From Allorhizobium undicola ORS 992 = ATCC 700741 (GTDB lineage Bacteria > Pseudomonadota > Alphaproteobacteria > Rhizobiales > Rhizobiaceae), in assembly GCF_000621665.1 (NCBI RefSeq), contig NZ_JHXQ01000015.1:55466-119465 (forward strand): a stretch of 64,000 nucleotides of DNA. The letters run 5' to 3'. Positions within the stretch are counted from its first letter, which is position 1. The number at the start of each line of letters is the position of its first letter. A program made the position numbers and the translations under genes. Shown here piece after piece: positions 31,677 through 41,604 of the stretch. The notes beneath the pieces are model-generated. The model was given only the letters and a program-made list of their open reading frames with translations, had not been told where the DNA came from and ran no database searches.

Positions 31677-32223
31677 TTCCGGTCTGTCTCCGTGCCGGGT
31701 TCCGCCGCGATCTTGCCCCCGCGCCTGAACCCAAAGTTACTTTCGAGCATTCCGGCCGGAAACCGCCGCACACAATTCCGCGAAATGCTTTTTCATCGGT
31801 CAGGGCGTGAAGCCTTTCTCCGATGAAACGGCTTGATCCCATTTGCCGCAAGCAAATGTCAGAGGGATCGGAGCCGGCAGGATTGAAGGCATCTTCATGC
31901 CTCCCGCCATCGAAACCGCATTCTCGATAGACATTTCAAGCTTGTTCGTCCCGTTATGAAACCACACGCCGCTTGCGCGGGCATTGTCTTAACCATGTTC
32001 GAATCAAGTGAGAAAACATTACTGTGGATAAGATGGAGCGGGAAGAGAGAAACGGTCCCGCCTGGCATTGCGGGGGTAAGCGGGCCATGAACTCCCTGAA
32101 TTTAAAGGGAGAAAGCTCACCGCTTGAACCGCGGAGACGTGGGAGGAGGAAAATTCGTGCCCGAAAGGGCTGCGGCAGAAATTCTGCCACAGCCACCACA
32201 TTTCGTAGGGCTCTGAGGAAAAC
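31677..32223. other. 547-bp intergenic region between ahcY and divL
   Basis: No supported ORF is present. The divL-proximal half holds a large imperfect inverted repeat at 31835-31869 (GATCCCATTTGC, loop CGCAA, GCAAAT, 6-nt bulge, GGGATC). The ahcY-proximal end holds an 11-bp hairpin (32168-32194). The divL promoter must lie here; no clear -35/-10 pair was recognised. Confidence 0.55.
32168..32194 (-). terminator. Possible ahcY terminator hairpin
   Basis: On the minus strand GGCTGTGGCAG-AATTT-CTGCCGCAGCC forms 11 bp with one G-T pair, 29 bases past the ahcY stop. It is followed only by CTTTCGG, so termination may be weak. Confidence 0.5.
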
Positions 32224-33624
32224 TCAGTAGCGGTAGTGGTTCGACTTGAACGGGCCCGCCGGGGTAACGCCGATATAGGCGGCCTGCTCGTCGGAGAGCT
32301 CGGTGAGCTTCACGCCCAGCTTGGCCAGATGCAGGCGGGCGACCTTCTCATCCAGATGCTTGGGCAGGACGTAAACCTCATTCTTGTAGGCATCCGGCTT
32401 AGTGAACAGCTCGATCTGCGCCAGAACCTGGTTCGTGAAGGAGGCGCTCATCACGAAGGAGGGGTGGCCCGTGGCATTGCCGAGGTTCAGCAGGCGGCCT
32501 TCCGACAGCAGGATCATCCGGTTGCCGCCGGGGAATTCGATCATGTCCACCTGCGGCTTGATGTTCGTCCACTTCAGGTTCTTCAGCGCGGCAACCTGAA
32601 TTTCATTATCGAAGTGGCCGATATTGCCGACAATGGCCATGTCCTTCATGGCGCGCATATGCTCAAGGCGGATCACGTCCTTGTTGCCGGTGGTGGTGAT
32701 GAAGATGTCGGCGCTGGACACGACGTCTTCGAGCTGGACAACTTCAAAACCGTCCATGGCGGCCTGAAGGGCGCAGATCGGGTCGATCTCCGTCACCTTC
32801 ACGCGCGCGCCCGCACCCTGAAGCGAGGCGGCGGAACCCTTGCCGACATCGCCATAGCCGCAAACGACGGCGACCTTGCCAGCCATCATCACGTCGGTTG
32901 CGCGGCGGATGCCGTCCACCAGCGATTCCTTGCAGCCATATTTGTTATCGAACTTCGACTTCGTGACCGAATCGTTGACATTGATGGCCGGGAAGGGGAG
33001 CAGACCCTGACGGGCAAGCTGATAGAGGCGGTTGACGCCGGTGGTGGTTTCTTCCGAAACGCCGCGAATGGCGGCGCGCTGCTTGGTGAACCAGCCGGGG
33101 CTGGCAGCCAGACGCTTCTTGATCTGCGCGAAAAGGATTTCTTCCTCTTCGGAATGCGGATTGGAAAGCACATCCTCGCCAGCTTCGGCGCGGGCACCCA
33201 GCAGGATATACATGGTGGCATCGCCGCCATCGTCGAGGATCATGTTGGAAAAGCCGCCATCTGCCCACTGGAAAATCCGGTCGGTGTAATCCCAGTATTC
33301 CGTCAGCGTCTCGCCCTTCACGGCAAAGACCGGCACGCCCGACGCGGCAATGGCCGCAGCCGCATGGTCCTGCGTGGAGAAGATGTTGCACGAGGCCCAG
33401 CGCACGTCCGCGCCCAGCGCCGTCAGCGTTTCGATCAGAACGGCGGTCTGGATCGTCATGTGCAGGGAGCCGCTGATGCGCGCGCCCTTCAGCGGCTGCG
33501 CCGCGCCCAATTCGGCGCGCGTTGCCATAAGGCCGGGCATTTCCGTTTCGGCGATGTCGAGTTCCTTGCGACCGAAATCAGCCAGGCCGATATCCGCGAC
33601 GATGTAATCCTTGTCCGTGCTCAT
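32224..33624 (-). CDS. ahcY: Adenosylhomocysteinase
   Basis: The 466-residue NAD-dependent enzyme hydrolyses S-adenosylhomocysteine to adenosine and homocysteine, relieving methyltransferase inhibition. Signatures are [32 protein letters not shown], and the NAD loop [17 protein letters not shown]. The C-terminus PFKSNHYRY is diagnostic. GGAGA lies five bases upstream of the ATG. An inverted repeat at 33744-33773 may be its operator. Confidence 0.98.
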   Translation of the reverse strand: MSTDKDYIVADIGLADFGRKELDIAETEMPGLMATRAELGAAQPLKGARISGSLHMTIQTAVLIETLTALGADVRWASCNIFSTQDHAAAAIAASGVPVFAVKGETLTEYWDYTDRIFQWADGGFSNMILDDGGDATMYILLGARAEAGEDVLSNPHSEEEEILFAQIKKRLAASPGWFTKQRAAIRGVSEETTTGVNRLYQLARQGLLPFPAINVNDSVTKSKFDNKYGCKESLVDGIRRATDVMMAGKVAVVCGYGDVGKGSAASLQGAGARVKVTEIDPICALQAAMDGFEVVQLEDVVSSADIFITTTGNKDVIRLEHMRAMKDMAIVGNIGHFDNEIQVAALKNLKWTNIKPQVDMIEFPGGNRMILLSEGRLLNLGNATGHPSFVMSASFTNQVLAQIELFTKPDAYKNEVYVLPKHLDEKVARLHLAKLGVKLTELSDEQAAYIGVTPAGPFKSNHYRY

Positions 33625-33743
33625 GGTGTCTCCAAACAGCTGTGAAACGCCGCAATACCCGCAAGGGCGGCAGCAAACTTCGGCGCGCGCGAAACGCGCA
33701 TCCTCACACCTGTCTAGCAGGGAAACGGAAAGGAAGCAATAAT

Positions 33744-33773
33744 CACATAAAGAGGTCTTTATATCTTTATGTG
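33744..33773. promoter_or_regulatory. Inverted-repeat operator upstream of ahcY
   Basis: Perfect 10-bp arms CACATAAAGA and TCTTTATGTG are separated by GGTCTTTATA. Within it, ATAAAGAGGTCTTTAT is itself nearly palindromic and TCTTTAT occurs as a direct repeat. The pattern resembles ATAAAG/CTTTAT operators of the ArsR-type regulator SahR reported for methionine-cycle genes (from memory). No matching regulator gene is in the window. Confidence 0.5.
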
Positions 33774-33783
33774 CAGACGTGGT

Positions 33784-34059
33784 TTACATTTCCTCGCCGA
33801 ATTTGTCGGCCACCAGCGCTTCAAGCGCGTCAATCGCCTTTTCGGCCTCTTCGCCGCTGGTGGAAACCACAATGGTGCATCCCGGGCTGGCGGCCAGCAT
33901 CATCAATCCCATGATCGAGGTGCCGCCCACGGTCATTCCGTCCTTGCTGACGCTGACATCGGCGTTGAAGGTCTGCACGGTTTGAACGAATTTGGCAGAG
34001 GCCCGCGCGTGCAGTCCGCGCTTGTTGATGATCAGCAATTCACGGGAAAAACTGGACAT
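33784..34059 (-). CDS. ptsH: HPr phosphocarrier protein
   Basis: The 91-residue phosphocarrier has phosphorylatable H17 in NKRGLHARASAKFV and the regulatory serine S48 in GGTSIMGLMMLAA, the HprK target. It sits 12 bp after the EIIA gene and belongs to the incomplete, regulatory PTS of this group. Confidence 0.96.
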   Translation of the reverse strand: MSSFSRELLIINKRGLHARASAKFVQTVQTFNADVSVSKDGMTVGGTSIMGLMMLAASPGCTIVVSTSGEEAEKAIDALEALVADKFGEEM

Positions 34060-34071
34060 GGGAGGTGGATC

Positions 34072-34473
34072 CTATTTGCCGCTCAACACGCGGCTGGCCA
34101 CATTGATATACTTCCGACCGGCATCGGAGGCGCTGACAAGGGCCTTTTCCATGTCGTTTTCGCCGCGCACGCCAGCAAGCTTGATGAGCATTGGCAGGTT
34201 CATCCCGGCAATCACCTCGATGCGTCCGGCGCTCATGGCAGATATGGCGAGGTTGGAAGGAGTGCCGCCGAACATGTCCGTGAGGATGATGACGCCACTG
34301 CCGTCATCGGCGCGGCCCACGGCATCCAGAATATCCTGGCGCCGCTGGTCCATGTCATCCTCCGGACCGATACAGATCGTCTCGATGAACTTCTGCGGAC
34401 CAACGACATGCTCCACGGCAGAATGAAACTCTTCAGCCAGCTTGCCATGGGTGACAAGCACAAGTCCGATCAT
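34072..34473 (-). CDS. PTS EIIA component, mannose type (signalling)
   Basis: The 133-residue EIIA-Man fold protein has the phosphoryl-acceptor H9 in GLVLVTHGKLAEEF and the LTDMFGGTPSNLA motif. No EIIB/C transporter genes are nearby, so it probably signals rather than imports sugar. It lies between hprK (222 bp upstream) and ptsH. Confidence 0.93.
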   Translation of the reverse strand: MIGLVLVTHGKLAEEFHSAVEHVVGPQKFIETICIGPEDDMDQRRQDILDAVGRADDGSGVIILTDMFGGTPSNLAISAMSAGRIEVIAGMNLPMLIKLAGVRGENDMEKALVSASDAGRKYINVASRVLSGK

Positions 34474-34695
34474 TCGCTTATAGCTCCCTCATCAATTCCG
34501 AGCGCCCCTTAGCGCACTGCGACGACTTCGTCTACACAGGGCCTTTCTGAAAGATCCGCGCCCGCAATCCTCATTCCGCCGGCATTTGCGCAAAGGGAGG
34601 CCTGTTTGCCTCCCGCCTTCGCAGCCGCAATACAACGGGAAGGCCATCTTGGCCATGAACGTCCGAAGTGCAAGCCAAAAATCGCATCCTACCCT

Positions 34696-35154
34696 TCAAT
34701 GGTCATGGAATCCGGCGCGCAGGCGAAGAACCGTCAGATTGGCGATCATGCCCGGAAGCAGCCGGATGACCGGAAGGAAAACACCCTGTACCACTTCGAA
34801 ACGCTCATTCTCCGGCGGCAGCCTGTCGGCATCCCCCGGATTTTTCAGGGGCAGGATGACATGGCCGATGCGGCTTGAGGGAATACTGGGGAGGCGAAGA
34901 ATCCCGGTGAAGCGGGCTTCGATCAGCCCTTCAATAGCAGCGGGCCGGTGGGCGATCACCTCACCTTGCCCGCCAATCTCGACAAGCACCTGATCATCGG
35001 CCACGAGCGCCGCTTCCACCCCTGCCATGGCGGCAAGACTGAGAAGCTCCAGGGCAAGACGCGATTTGCCCGCTCCAGACGGTCCGCAGATCAGGAAGCC
35101 GCAGCCGCCGATCTCGATTGCCGTGGCGTGAATATTGGGCCACTTATTTTTCAT
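34696..35154 (-). CDS. hprK: HPr kinase/phosphorylase, short alphaproteobacterial form
   Basis: The 152-residue protein is only the C-terminal kinase domain of full-length HprK (about 310 residues). Walker A GPSGAGKSRLAL is at 24-35, followed by LVADDQVLVEIGG and an IEGLIEARFTGILRLP region. It phosphorylates HPr on Ser48 in this lineage. It overlaps the chvG end by 11 bp, coupling kinase supply to the two-component system. A GGGAGGC hairpin lies downstream at 34595-34614. Confidence 0.93.
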   Translation of the reverse strand: MKNKWPNIHATAIEIGGCGFLICGPSGAGKSRLALELLSLAAMAGVEAALVADDQVLVEIGGQGEVIAHRPAAIEGLIEARFTGILRLPSIPSSRIGHVILPLKNPGDADRLPPENERFEVVQGVFLPVIRLLPGMIANLTVLRLRAGFHDH

Positions 35155-36928
35155 GGGTGGAGGGATCAGCGGGCAGGCTGAGAATGAAACGCGCGCCGGT
35201 GATGGTGCCGTCTTCCTCACGCTTCACGTTTTCCGCGCGCAGCGAGCCGCCATGCGCTTCGGCGATCTGGCGGCTGATGGACAATCCCAGTCCCGAGTTC
35301 TGCCCGAAGCTTTCGCCTTCGGGGCGGTCTGTATAAAAGCGTTCGAAAATCCGGTCGATGTCTTCGGCCTGAATGCCCGGGCCATTGTCTTCCACCTGCA
35401 CCACGCAGCGGGTGCGGGTGCGCGACAGCTTCACGGTGATCCGGCCCTCGCCCTCGGGCACGAAGGAGCGGGCGTTCTCGATGAGGTTGGTAACGATCTG
35501 GCCAATCCGCAGGTCGTGTCCGTTTACGATGAAGCGCGGCTTGAGGCCCGGTTTCTGCTCGACCTTCAGCTCTATCTCCACCTTTTTTTTCGCGCTGCTG
35601 ATCTGGCGGGAAATCTCCACCAGATTGGTCAGGGCAATTTCGAGATCGACGGGCTTGGCGTCGGAACGGGCAAGCTCCGCATCCAGGCGGGATGCGTCGG
35701 AAATGTCGCTGATCAGACGGTCCAGGCGGCGCACGTCATGCTGGATCACATCCAGAAGCCTTTGCTTGGAGGCGTCCGTCTTGGCCAGAGGCAGGGTTTC
35801 CACCGCGCTGCGCAGCGATGTCAGGGGGTTCTTCAGTTCGTGGCTGACATCGGCCGCGAAGCTCTCGATGGCGTCGATCCGGTCGTAGAGCGCCGTGGTC
35901 ATTTCCCTGAGCGCAATGGAAAGATTGCCGATCTCATCCTGGCGGACGGAAAAATCGGGAATTTCCTCGCGCTCCTTGGCGCCGCGCCGCACCCGGATCG
36001 CTGCGGCGGAAAGCCTGCGCAGGGGATTGGCGATGGTGGAAGACAGAAGCAGCGACAGAACGATGTTCACCAGCGTCGCCACGCCGAAAACCCTGAGAAT
36101 AGCCAGGCGCTCCGCATGAACGATCTTGTCGATGTCGCCTGCCTGCGTCGAGAGCAGAAGCACGCCCAGCACGGCCCGGAAACGCTGGACCGGCACGGCG
36201 ACGGAGACGATCTGCTCGCCCTGTTCGTTGATGCGCACCACATAGCCGCTGACCCCGGACAGGGCGTTCGTCACCTCTGGATAGATGGAGCCATCGCCGC
36301 CGGGAGCCTCCCGATAGAGCCCGACGCCGCGCGGTTGCAGCAGGCGGTTGAACAGCCGGATGAACCAGCCGGTGACGGTGCTGCTTTCTGAATCCACCGG
36401 AGGCAGATCATAGCGCAACACCTGGCCGCGAGAATAGAGATGGCGCGAATCCAGCAGCAGATTGGCATCGGCATCGAAAAGACGCGCCCTGGTGCGGGTG
36501 GGCGAGATGAGCTGCCGCAACACCGGCGCCACTTTCTCGGGCTTGATGGGGAAGTCAAGATCTTCCTCATTATTGTTGGGCATCGGCGTGATGCTTTCGC
36601 CCGCCTGCAACTCCAGCAGTTTCTGCGGATCGATGGTGATGGAATTCGTATCCACCGAAGCGGAGGCGGCAATGGCGCCCGCAATGATCTGTCCCTGTGT
36701 CGTGAGGCTCTCGACGCGGGCGTCGATCAAGCCTTCACGGAACTGGTTGAGATACATGATGCCGCCGACAAGAACGATCAATGCGGCCAGATTGAAGAAA
36801 ACGATGCGGCGGGTCAGGCTTGAGAAGACGGCATTACCGAAAATCCGGCGAATAAGCGTGAAGGGATGCGAAAAGGAAAGGCGCAGCGATGCGCGCGGAG
36901 CGTCGCCTGCCTCCATATCCCTGTCCAT
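35144..36928 (-). CDS. chvG: Sensor histidine kinase ChvG (BvrS/ExoS)
   Basis: The roughly 594-residue envelope sensor has membrane segments at about residues 43-60 and 290-310 (ATLVNIVLSLLLSSTIA) flanking a periplasmic domain, then HAMP, the H-box DVSHELKNPLTSL and HATPase motifs NLIENARSF, DNGPGIQAEDIDRIF and SGLGLSISRQIA. It pairs with ChvI, and controls envelope and virulence genes in Brucella and rhizobia. Start 36928 has AAGG 7 bases upstream; a TTG at 36949 and an ATG at 36916 are alternatives. Confidence 0.95.
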   Translation of the reverse strand: MDRDMEAGDAPRASLRLSFSHPFTLIRRIFGNAVFSSLTRRIVFFNLAALIVLVGGIMYLNQFREGLIDARVESLTTQGQIIAGAIAASASVDTNSITIDPQKLLELQAGESITPMPNNNEEDLDFPIKPEKVAPVLRQLISPTRTRARLFDADANLLLDSRHLYSRGQVLRYDLPPVDSESSTVTGWFIRLFNRLLQPRGVGLYREAPGGDGSIYPEVTNALSGVSGYVVRINEQGEQIVSVAVPVQRFRAVLGVLLLSTQAGDIDKIVHAERLAILRVFGVATLVNIVLSLLLSSTIANPLRRLSAAAIRVRRGAKEREEIPDFSVRQDEIGNLSIALREMTTALYDRIDAIESFAADVSHELKNPLTSLRSAVETLPLAKTDASKQRLLDVIQHDVRRLDRLISDISDASRLDAELARSDAKPVDLEIALTNLVEISRQISSAKKKVEIELKVEQKPGLKPRFIVNGHDLRIGQIVTNLIENARSFVPEGEGRITVKLSRTRTRCVVQVEDNGPGIQAEDIDRIFERFYTDRPEGESFGQNSGLGLSISRQIAEAHGGSLRAENVKREEDGTITGARFILSLPADPSTHEK

Positions 36929-37032
36929 ATCCAGCCTTGCCAAGATCAACCTTTCACGGACGCGGCAGCCTTGCCGCGCCGAATCAACGGGCTTTTACTT
37001 GCAAATCTCCTTGCCGCAAAGCCGCGCAAACG

Positions 37033-37755
37033 TCACGCCGATTCACGGAAGCGGTAGCCAACGCCGTAGAGGGTTTCGATCATGTCGAAATCCGTATCCA
37101 CCATCTTGAACTTCTTGCGCAGCCGCTTGATGTGGCTGTCGATGGTGCGGTCGTCCACATAGACCTGCTCGTCATAGGCGGCATCCATCAGCGCATCGCG
37201 GCTCTTGACCACGCCGGGGCGCTGCGCCAGCGAATGGAGAATGAGAAATTCCGTGACGGTCAGCGTGACCGGATCGCCCTTCCAGGTGCAGGTATGGCGT
37301 TCCTGGTCCATGACGAGCTGGCCACGTTCGAGGTTGCGGGCCTGCACTTCCTGGCCGGGCTTCTGTCCCTGCCCGGTGGCGGCAAGCTCGCGATTGGCGG
37401 CACGGCGCAGGATGGCGCGCACCCGTTCCACCAACAGGCGTTGGGAAAAGGGCTTGGTGATGAAGTCGTCCGCGCCCATTTTCAGGCCGAACAGTTCATC
37501 GATCTCCTCATCCTTGGAGGTCAGGAAAATCACCGGCAGGTCTGACTTCTGCCGCAGGCGGCGCAAGAGCTCCATGCCATCCATGCGCGGCATCTTGATG
37601 TCGAAAATCGCCAGATGCGGCGGGCGTGCCAGAAGGCCGTCCAGTGCCGAAGCCCCGTCCGTATAGGTCTCGACCTTGTATCCCTCAGCTTCCAGCGCGA
37701 TGGATACGGAAGTCAGGATGTTCCGGTCGTCGTCAACCAGGGCAATCGTCTGCAT
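37033..37755 (-). CDS. chvI: Response regulator ChvI (BvrR)
   Basis: The 240-residue OmpR/PhoB-type regulator has phospho-acceptor D52 in [11 protein letters not shown] and a winged-helix DNA-binding domain from about residue 140 ([33 protein letters not shown]). It is first in chvI-chvG-hprK-EIIA-ptsH, with 104 bp to chvG, and divergent from pckA. Confidence 0.97.
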   Translation of the reverse strand: MQTIALVDDDRNILTSVSIALEAEGYKVETYTDGASALDGLLARPPHLAIFDIKMPRMDGMELLRRLRQKSDLPVIFLTSKDEEIDELFGLKMGADDFITKPFSQRLLVERVRAILRRAANRELAATGQGQKPGQEVQARNLERGQLVMDQERHTCTWKGDPVTLTVTEFLILHSLAQRPGVVKSRDALMDAAYDEQVYVDDRTIDSHIKRLRKKFKMVDTDFDMIETLYGVGYRFRESA

Positions 37756-38070
37756 TGCTTATGTTCTCCGTCCTGTTTGGCGGGCAGGCGGCGCCTTGTC
37801 CGCTGCCATGGACCATGTTCATGAGGGTAAAGGTGGAACAAATTGTGGCAAAGATAAAGGGTGGTTGATGGAGGCTACAGCCAGACAGTGCAGTGCAGCA
37901 TGAGAAATCGAGCCAATCGCGAAACGATTTAAAATCTGGCATATCAGTTTAAAACGATTAAATACCTGAATTTATTAGATATTTCAGAAATTAACGGCTT
38001 GCATTTTGAAAATCCGTTCTCTAGTTTCAGGCCAGTTCATCTCTCCCGTTTCGATGAAAGGAAGTGCGTT
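37756..38070. other. Divergent regulatory region, chvI/pckA
   Basis: These 315 bp are AT-rich near pckA. Two direct copies of AAACGATT (37922-37929 and 37952-37959) sit 30 bp apart, each followed by a TTTAAA or TAAA run. A CTGAA..TTTCAG inverted repeat spans 37966-37987. These could bind ChvI or another regulator; nothing decisive was seen. Confidence 0.5.
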
Positions 38071-39681
38071 ATGGAGGAGCTTGGAGTGAAAAATCCCGGG
38101 GTCGGCGTGGAAGCAATCGGTCTCGGACAGGCCGCTCGCGTCCATTATAACCTTCTTCCCAGCGCGCTTTACGAGCATTCGATCCGTCGGGGCGAAGCCG
38201 TACTGACGGCTGACGGCGCCCTTTGCGCCGAGACCGGCCAGCATACCGGCCGTTCGCCGAAGGACAAATTCGTCGTTCGCGACGAAAACACCGATAGCCA
38301 GATCTGGTGGGACAACAACAAGCCGCTCTCGGTTGAGCATTTCGACATCCTGCACAAGGATATGCTGGCGCATGTGGCCGGCAAGGAACTCTTCGTGCAG
38401 GATCTGATCGGCGGCGCCGATGCGGCCAATGCATTGCCCACCCGCGTGGTCACGGAGCTTGCCTGGCATTCGCTGTTCATTCGCAATCTGCTGATCCGCC
38501 CCGCGCGTGAGGCGCTTGCCTCCTTCGTGCCGAGCTTCACCATCATCGATCTGCCGAGCTTCAAGGCAGATCCCGCCCGCCATGGCTGCCGCACGGAAAC
38601 GGTGATCGCCTGCGATTTCACCCGCAAGATCGTGCTGATCGCCGGCACCTTCTATGCCGGTGAAATGAAGAAGTCGGTTTTCACCGCGCTCAATTATTTC
38701 CTGCCCGCAAAGCAGGTCATGCCCATGCATTGCTCGGCCAATGTGGGCCCGGCAGGCGATTCGGCTGTATTCTTCGGTCTCTCCGGCACCGGCAAAACCA
38801 CGCTTTCGGCCGATCCGTCGCGCACGCTGATCGGTGACGACGAGCATGGCTGGGGCGAAGACGGCATCTTCAACTTTGAAGGCGGCTGCTATGCCAAGAC
38901 CATCCGCCTTTCCGCAGAGGCCGAGCCCGAGATCTACGCGACCACCAAGCGCTTCGGCACCGTGCTGGAAAACGTCGTTCTCGATGAAAACCGCGTGCCG
39001 GATTTCAACGACGGCTCGAAGACGGAAAATACCCGTTGTGCCTATCCGCTGAACTTCATTCCGAATGCCTCGGAAACCGGGCGCGCCCCGCATCCGAAAA
39101 CCATTATCATGCTGACGGCGGATGCCTTCGGCGTCATGCCGCCCATTGCCAAGCTGACGCCTGAGCAGGCCATGTACCACTTCCTTTCCGGCTACACCGC
39201 CAAGGTTGCCGGTACGGAGCGTGGCGTGACCGAGCCGGAAGCAACCTTCTCCACCTGCTTCGGCGCGCCTTTCATGCCGCGCCATCCGGCGGAATACGGC
39301 AATCTGCTCAAGGAACTGATCGCCAGGCACAATGTCGATTGCTGGCTGGTCAATACCGGCTGGACCGGCGGCGCCTATGGCGTGGGCCATCGTATGCCGA
39401 TCAAGGCAACGCGCGCCTTGCTGACGGCTGCTCTTTCGGGCGAGCTCAAAAAGGCCGAATTCCGCACAGATGCCAATTTCGGCTTTGCCGTGCCGGTTTC
39501 GGTCGAAGGCGTCGATACGAAGATCCTCGACCCGCGCTCCACCTGGGCGAACGGCGCGGATTACGATGCGCAGGCCAAGAAGCTTGTTGGCATGTTCATC
39601 GCCAATTTCGAAAAGTTCGAGGCGCATGTGGACAGCAACGTCCGCGATGCAGCCCCGGTTCTGGGCGTGGCTGCTGAATAA
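38071..39681 (+). CDS. pckA: Phosphoenolpyruvate carboxykinase (ATP)
   Basis: The 536-residue gluconeogenic enzyme decarboxylates oxaloacetate to PEP. The kinase-1a loop [11 protein letters not shown], metal-site GDDEHGW, and [11 protein letters not shown] are intact, and the frame has no break. ATG 38071 follows AAGGAAG; an upstream frame from 37999 lies in the promoter region. It is adjacent to and divergent from chvI, a known arrangement. Confidence 0.97.
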   Translation: MEELGVKNPGVGVEAIGLGQAARVHYNLLPSALYEHSIRRGEAVLTADGALCAETGQHTGRSPKDKFVVRDENTDSQIWWDNNKPLSVEHFDILHKDMLAHVAGKELFVQDLIGGADAANALPTRVVTELAWHSLFIRNLLIRPAREALASFVPSFTIIDLPSFKADPARHGCRTETVIACDFTRKIVLIAGTFYAGEMKKSVFTALNYFLPAKQVMPMHCSANVGPAGDSAVFFGLSGTGKTTLSADPSRTLIGDDEHGWGEDGIFNFEGGCYAKTIRLSAEAEPEIYATTKRFGTVLENVVLDENRVPDFNDGSKTENTRCAYPLNFIPNASETGRAPHPKTIIMLTADAFGVMPPIAKLTPEQAMYHFLSGYTAKVAGTERGVTEPEATFSTCFGAPFMPRHPAEYGNLLKELIARHNVDCWLVNTGWTGGAYGVGHRMPIKATRALLTAALSGELKKAEFRTDANFGFAVPVSVEGVDTKILDPRSTWANGADYDAQAKKLVGMFIANFEKFEAHVDSNVRDAAPVLGVAAE

Positions 39682-39728
39682 GCCTATCTTTGCCGGTCTA
39701 TCCGGCAATGGATCGATAGTTTATCGGG

Positions 39729-39762
39729 AATCCGGCAAAGCAATTTGCCGGATTTTCCTTTT
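39729..39762 (+). terminator. pckA terminator
   Basis: A perfect 11-bp stem AATCCGGCAAA/TTTGCCGGATT with loop GCAA is followed by TTCCTTTT. Confidence 0.88.
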
Positions 39763-39787
39763 CCGGCGGTCTTTGCTATGAAGCCTC

Positions 39788-40222
39788 ATGGCCAGTGACC
39801 CGCTTTACATCAATGACAGGATTACCCTTGCCGGTTGGGAACTGACCGAGCAATTCGTGCTGGCCGGAGGACCCGGCGGGCAGAATGTCAACAAGGTTTC
39901 GACAGCGGTGCAATTGTTCTTTCCGCTGGCAAGTTCGCCCAATCTGCCAGAAAGGGTGAAGGCCAGTGCCATCAGGTTGGCCGGGCGCAGGCTCTCCAAG
40001 GAGGGCGTGCTGATGATCGAGGCCAGCCGCTTCCGTAGCCAGGAGCGTAACCGGGAGGATGCGCGCGAGCGCCTGAAGGAATTGATTCTGGAGGCCGCGA
40101 AACCACCACCTCCGCCGCGGCGCAAGACAAAACCCACCAGGGGCTCGATAGAGCGAAGGCTCAAGGAAAAGTCGGGCAGGGGGGAGATCAAGAAGATGCG
40201 TTCCAAGCCTGACAAGGATTAG
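39788..40222 (+). CDS. arfB: Alternative ribosome-rescue factor ArfB (peptidyl-tRNA hydrolase)
   Basis: The 144-residue RF-like hydrolase rescues stalled ribosomes. The GGQ motif is at 30-32 in GGPGGQNVNKVST, and the basic C-terminal tail (RRKTKPTRGSIERRL, RSKPDKD) is the part that enters the mRNA channel. It lies after the pckA terminator and is convergent with coaA. Confidence 0.95.
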   Translation: MASDPLYINDRITLAGWELTEQFVLAGGPGGQNVNKVSTAVQLFFPLASSPNLPERVKASAIRLAGRRLSKEGVLMIEASRFRSQERNREDARERLKELILEAAKPPPPPRRKTKPTRGSIERRLKEKSGRGEIKKMRSKPDKD

Positions 40223-40281
40223 TGAAGATAATCCTTGATACAAGGTCGGTCAGGTTCCAGCGTAATCCGGCCGACACTTCA

Positions 40282-41274
40282 TCAAAGTTTTCGCAATGCG
40301 ACCTGTTCGATCAGGTGATTCTCGCCCTTGCGCAGAATAAGGTCGGCGCGCGGGCGGGTGGGAAGAATGTTTTCCCGCAAATTGATGAGATTGATGTTGG
40401 CCCACAGTGTTTCGGCAATGGTCAGCGCCTCTTCCTCACTGATCGAAGCGTAGCGATGGAAGTAGGAATTCGGATCGCGAAAGGCTGTCTGCCGAAGCTT
40501 CATGAAGCGCTTCACATACCAGTTGTGAATCAGCGTCTCTTCGGCATCGATATAGATCGAGAAATCGAAGAAATCGGACACCATTGGCACGATCTTGCCG
40601 TCACGCGGAAGATCGCGTGATTGCAGCACGTTGATGCCCTCGAAAATCAGAATGTCCGGACGGTCGATGATGCGATAGTCGTCCGGCAGCACGTCATAGG
40701 TGAGGTGCGAATAAAGCGGTGCCTTGACATTCGGCTGTCCCGCCTTGATCGCCGAGAGAAAACGCAGCAGCGACCCCGTATTGTAACTTTCGGGAAAACC
40801 CTTGCGTTGCAGCCGGTTGTCCCTCACCAGTTCGTCGTTGGAATAGAGAAAGCCGTCGGTGGTCACGAGATCCACCTTGGGGCTCGAGGGCCAGCGCGCC
40901 AGCAATTCCTTGAGGATGCGGGCGGTGGTGGATTTGCCCACGGCCACAGATCCGGCAATGCCGATGATGAACGGCGTTTTTTCAACATTGGTGCTGAGGA
41001 AACGATTACGCTGCTTGGACAGAAGCTGCGACGATTCCACATGCGCCGACAAAAGCCGTGAAAGCGACAGATAGATGCGCCGCACTTCGGCAAGGTCGAT
41101 CGGGTCGTCCAGAGACCGCAGCCGGTGCACCTCGTCCAGTGTGAGGGTCAGCGGCGTATCGGCGCGAAAATGCGCCCATTCTTCCGATGAAAAGAAAAGA
41201 TAGGGCGAGTAGCTTCCCGCCTGGAAATGATCAAGGGTCTCCTCCGCCTCGAATTCCTTGATCGCTGTCGTCAT
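40282..41274 (-). CDS. coaA: Pantothenate kinase type I
   Basis: The 330-residue kinase makes 4'-phosphopantothenate, the first committed step of CoA synthesis. The P-loop is [17 protein letters not shown], followed by [13 protein letters not shown] and [10 protein letters not shown]. Start overlaps the hisE stop by 4 bp (ATGA), so it is translated with the his operon. Confidence 0.97.
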   Translation of the reverse strand: MTTAIKEFEAEETLDHFQAGSYSPYLFFSSEEWAHFRADTPLTLTLDEVHRLRSLDDPIDLAEVRRIYLSLSRLLSAHVESSQLLSKQRNRFLSTNVEKTPFIIGIAGSVAVGKSTTARILKELLARWPSSPKVDLVTTDGFLYSNDELVRDNRLQRKGFPESYNTGSLLRFLSAIKAGQPNVKAPLYSHLTYDVLPDDYRIIDRPDILIFEGINVLQSRDLPRDGKIVPMVSDFFDFSIYIDAEETLIHNWYVKRFMKLRQTAFRDPNSYFHRYASISEEEALTIAETLWANINLINLRENILPTRPRADLILRKGENHLIEQVALRKL

Positions 41275-41594
41275 GGGTCCTGCCGGCTTGCCTTCTCGCT
41301 GAGGCCGGATTGGCCTGTGCGTCGTTGAAGCTCTTCCATCACCGCTTCTAACGGTATGTCCGCAATTTTCAATACGACCATGAGATGATAAAGCAGATCA
41401 GCACTTTCATAGACAAGATTGGCGCGATCACCTTTCACCGCCGCCATCACCGCCTCTATGGCTTCTTCGCCCAGCTTCTTTGCGGCCTTGTCCTGCCCGG
41501 CCGCAAAAAGCTTTGCTGTCCAGCTTTGGTCCGGTTCGGCCTTGGCGCGGGTTGCGACGATCCGTTCAAGATCGGCAAGGGTGAATGTCGTCAT
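41271..41594 (-). CDS. hisE: Phosphoribosyl-ATP pyrophosphatase
   Basis: The 107-residue enzyme removes PPi from PR-ATP, step 2 of histidine synthesis. The all-alpha MazG-like fold shows [14 protein letters not shown] and [13 protein letters not shown] with the metal-binding acidic residues. HisI is separate and not in the window. Confidence 0.96.
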   Translation of the reverse strand: MTTFTLADLERIVATRAKAEPDQSWTAKLFAAGQDKAAKKLGEEAIEAVMAAVKGDRANLVYESADLLYHLMVVLKIADIPLEAVMEELQRRTGQSGLSEKASRQDP

Positions 41595-41604
41595 CGTCGA
41601 TCTC

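Noticed and set aside
31677..32223. A missed small gene between ahcY and divL
   Set aside because: No frame had both a ribosome site and protein-like composition.
33625..33783. SAM or SAH riboswitch before ahcY
   Set aside because: No conserved riboswitch core was found; the notable element is a DNA-type inverted repeat.
37984..39708. 574-codon minus-strand frame opposite pckA
   Set aside because: It covers intact pckA and shows no recognisable domain.
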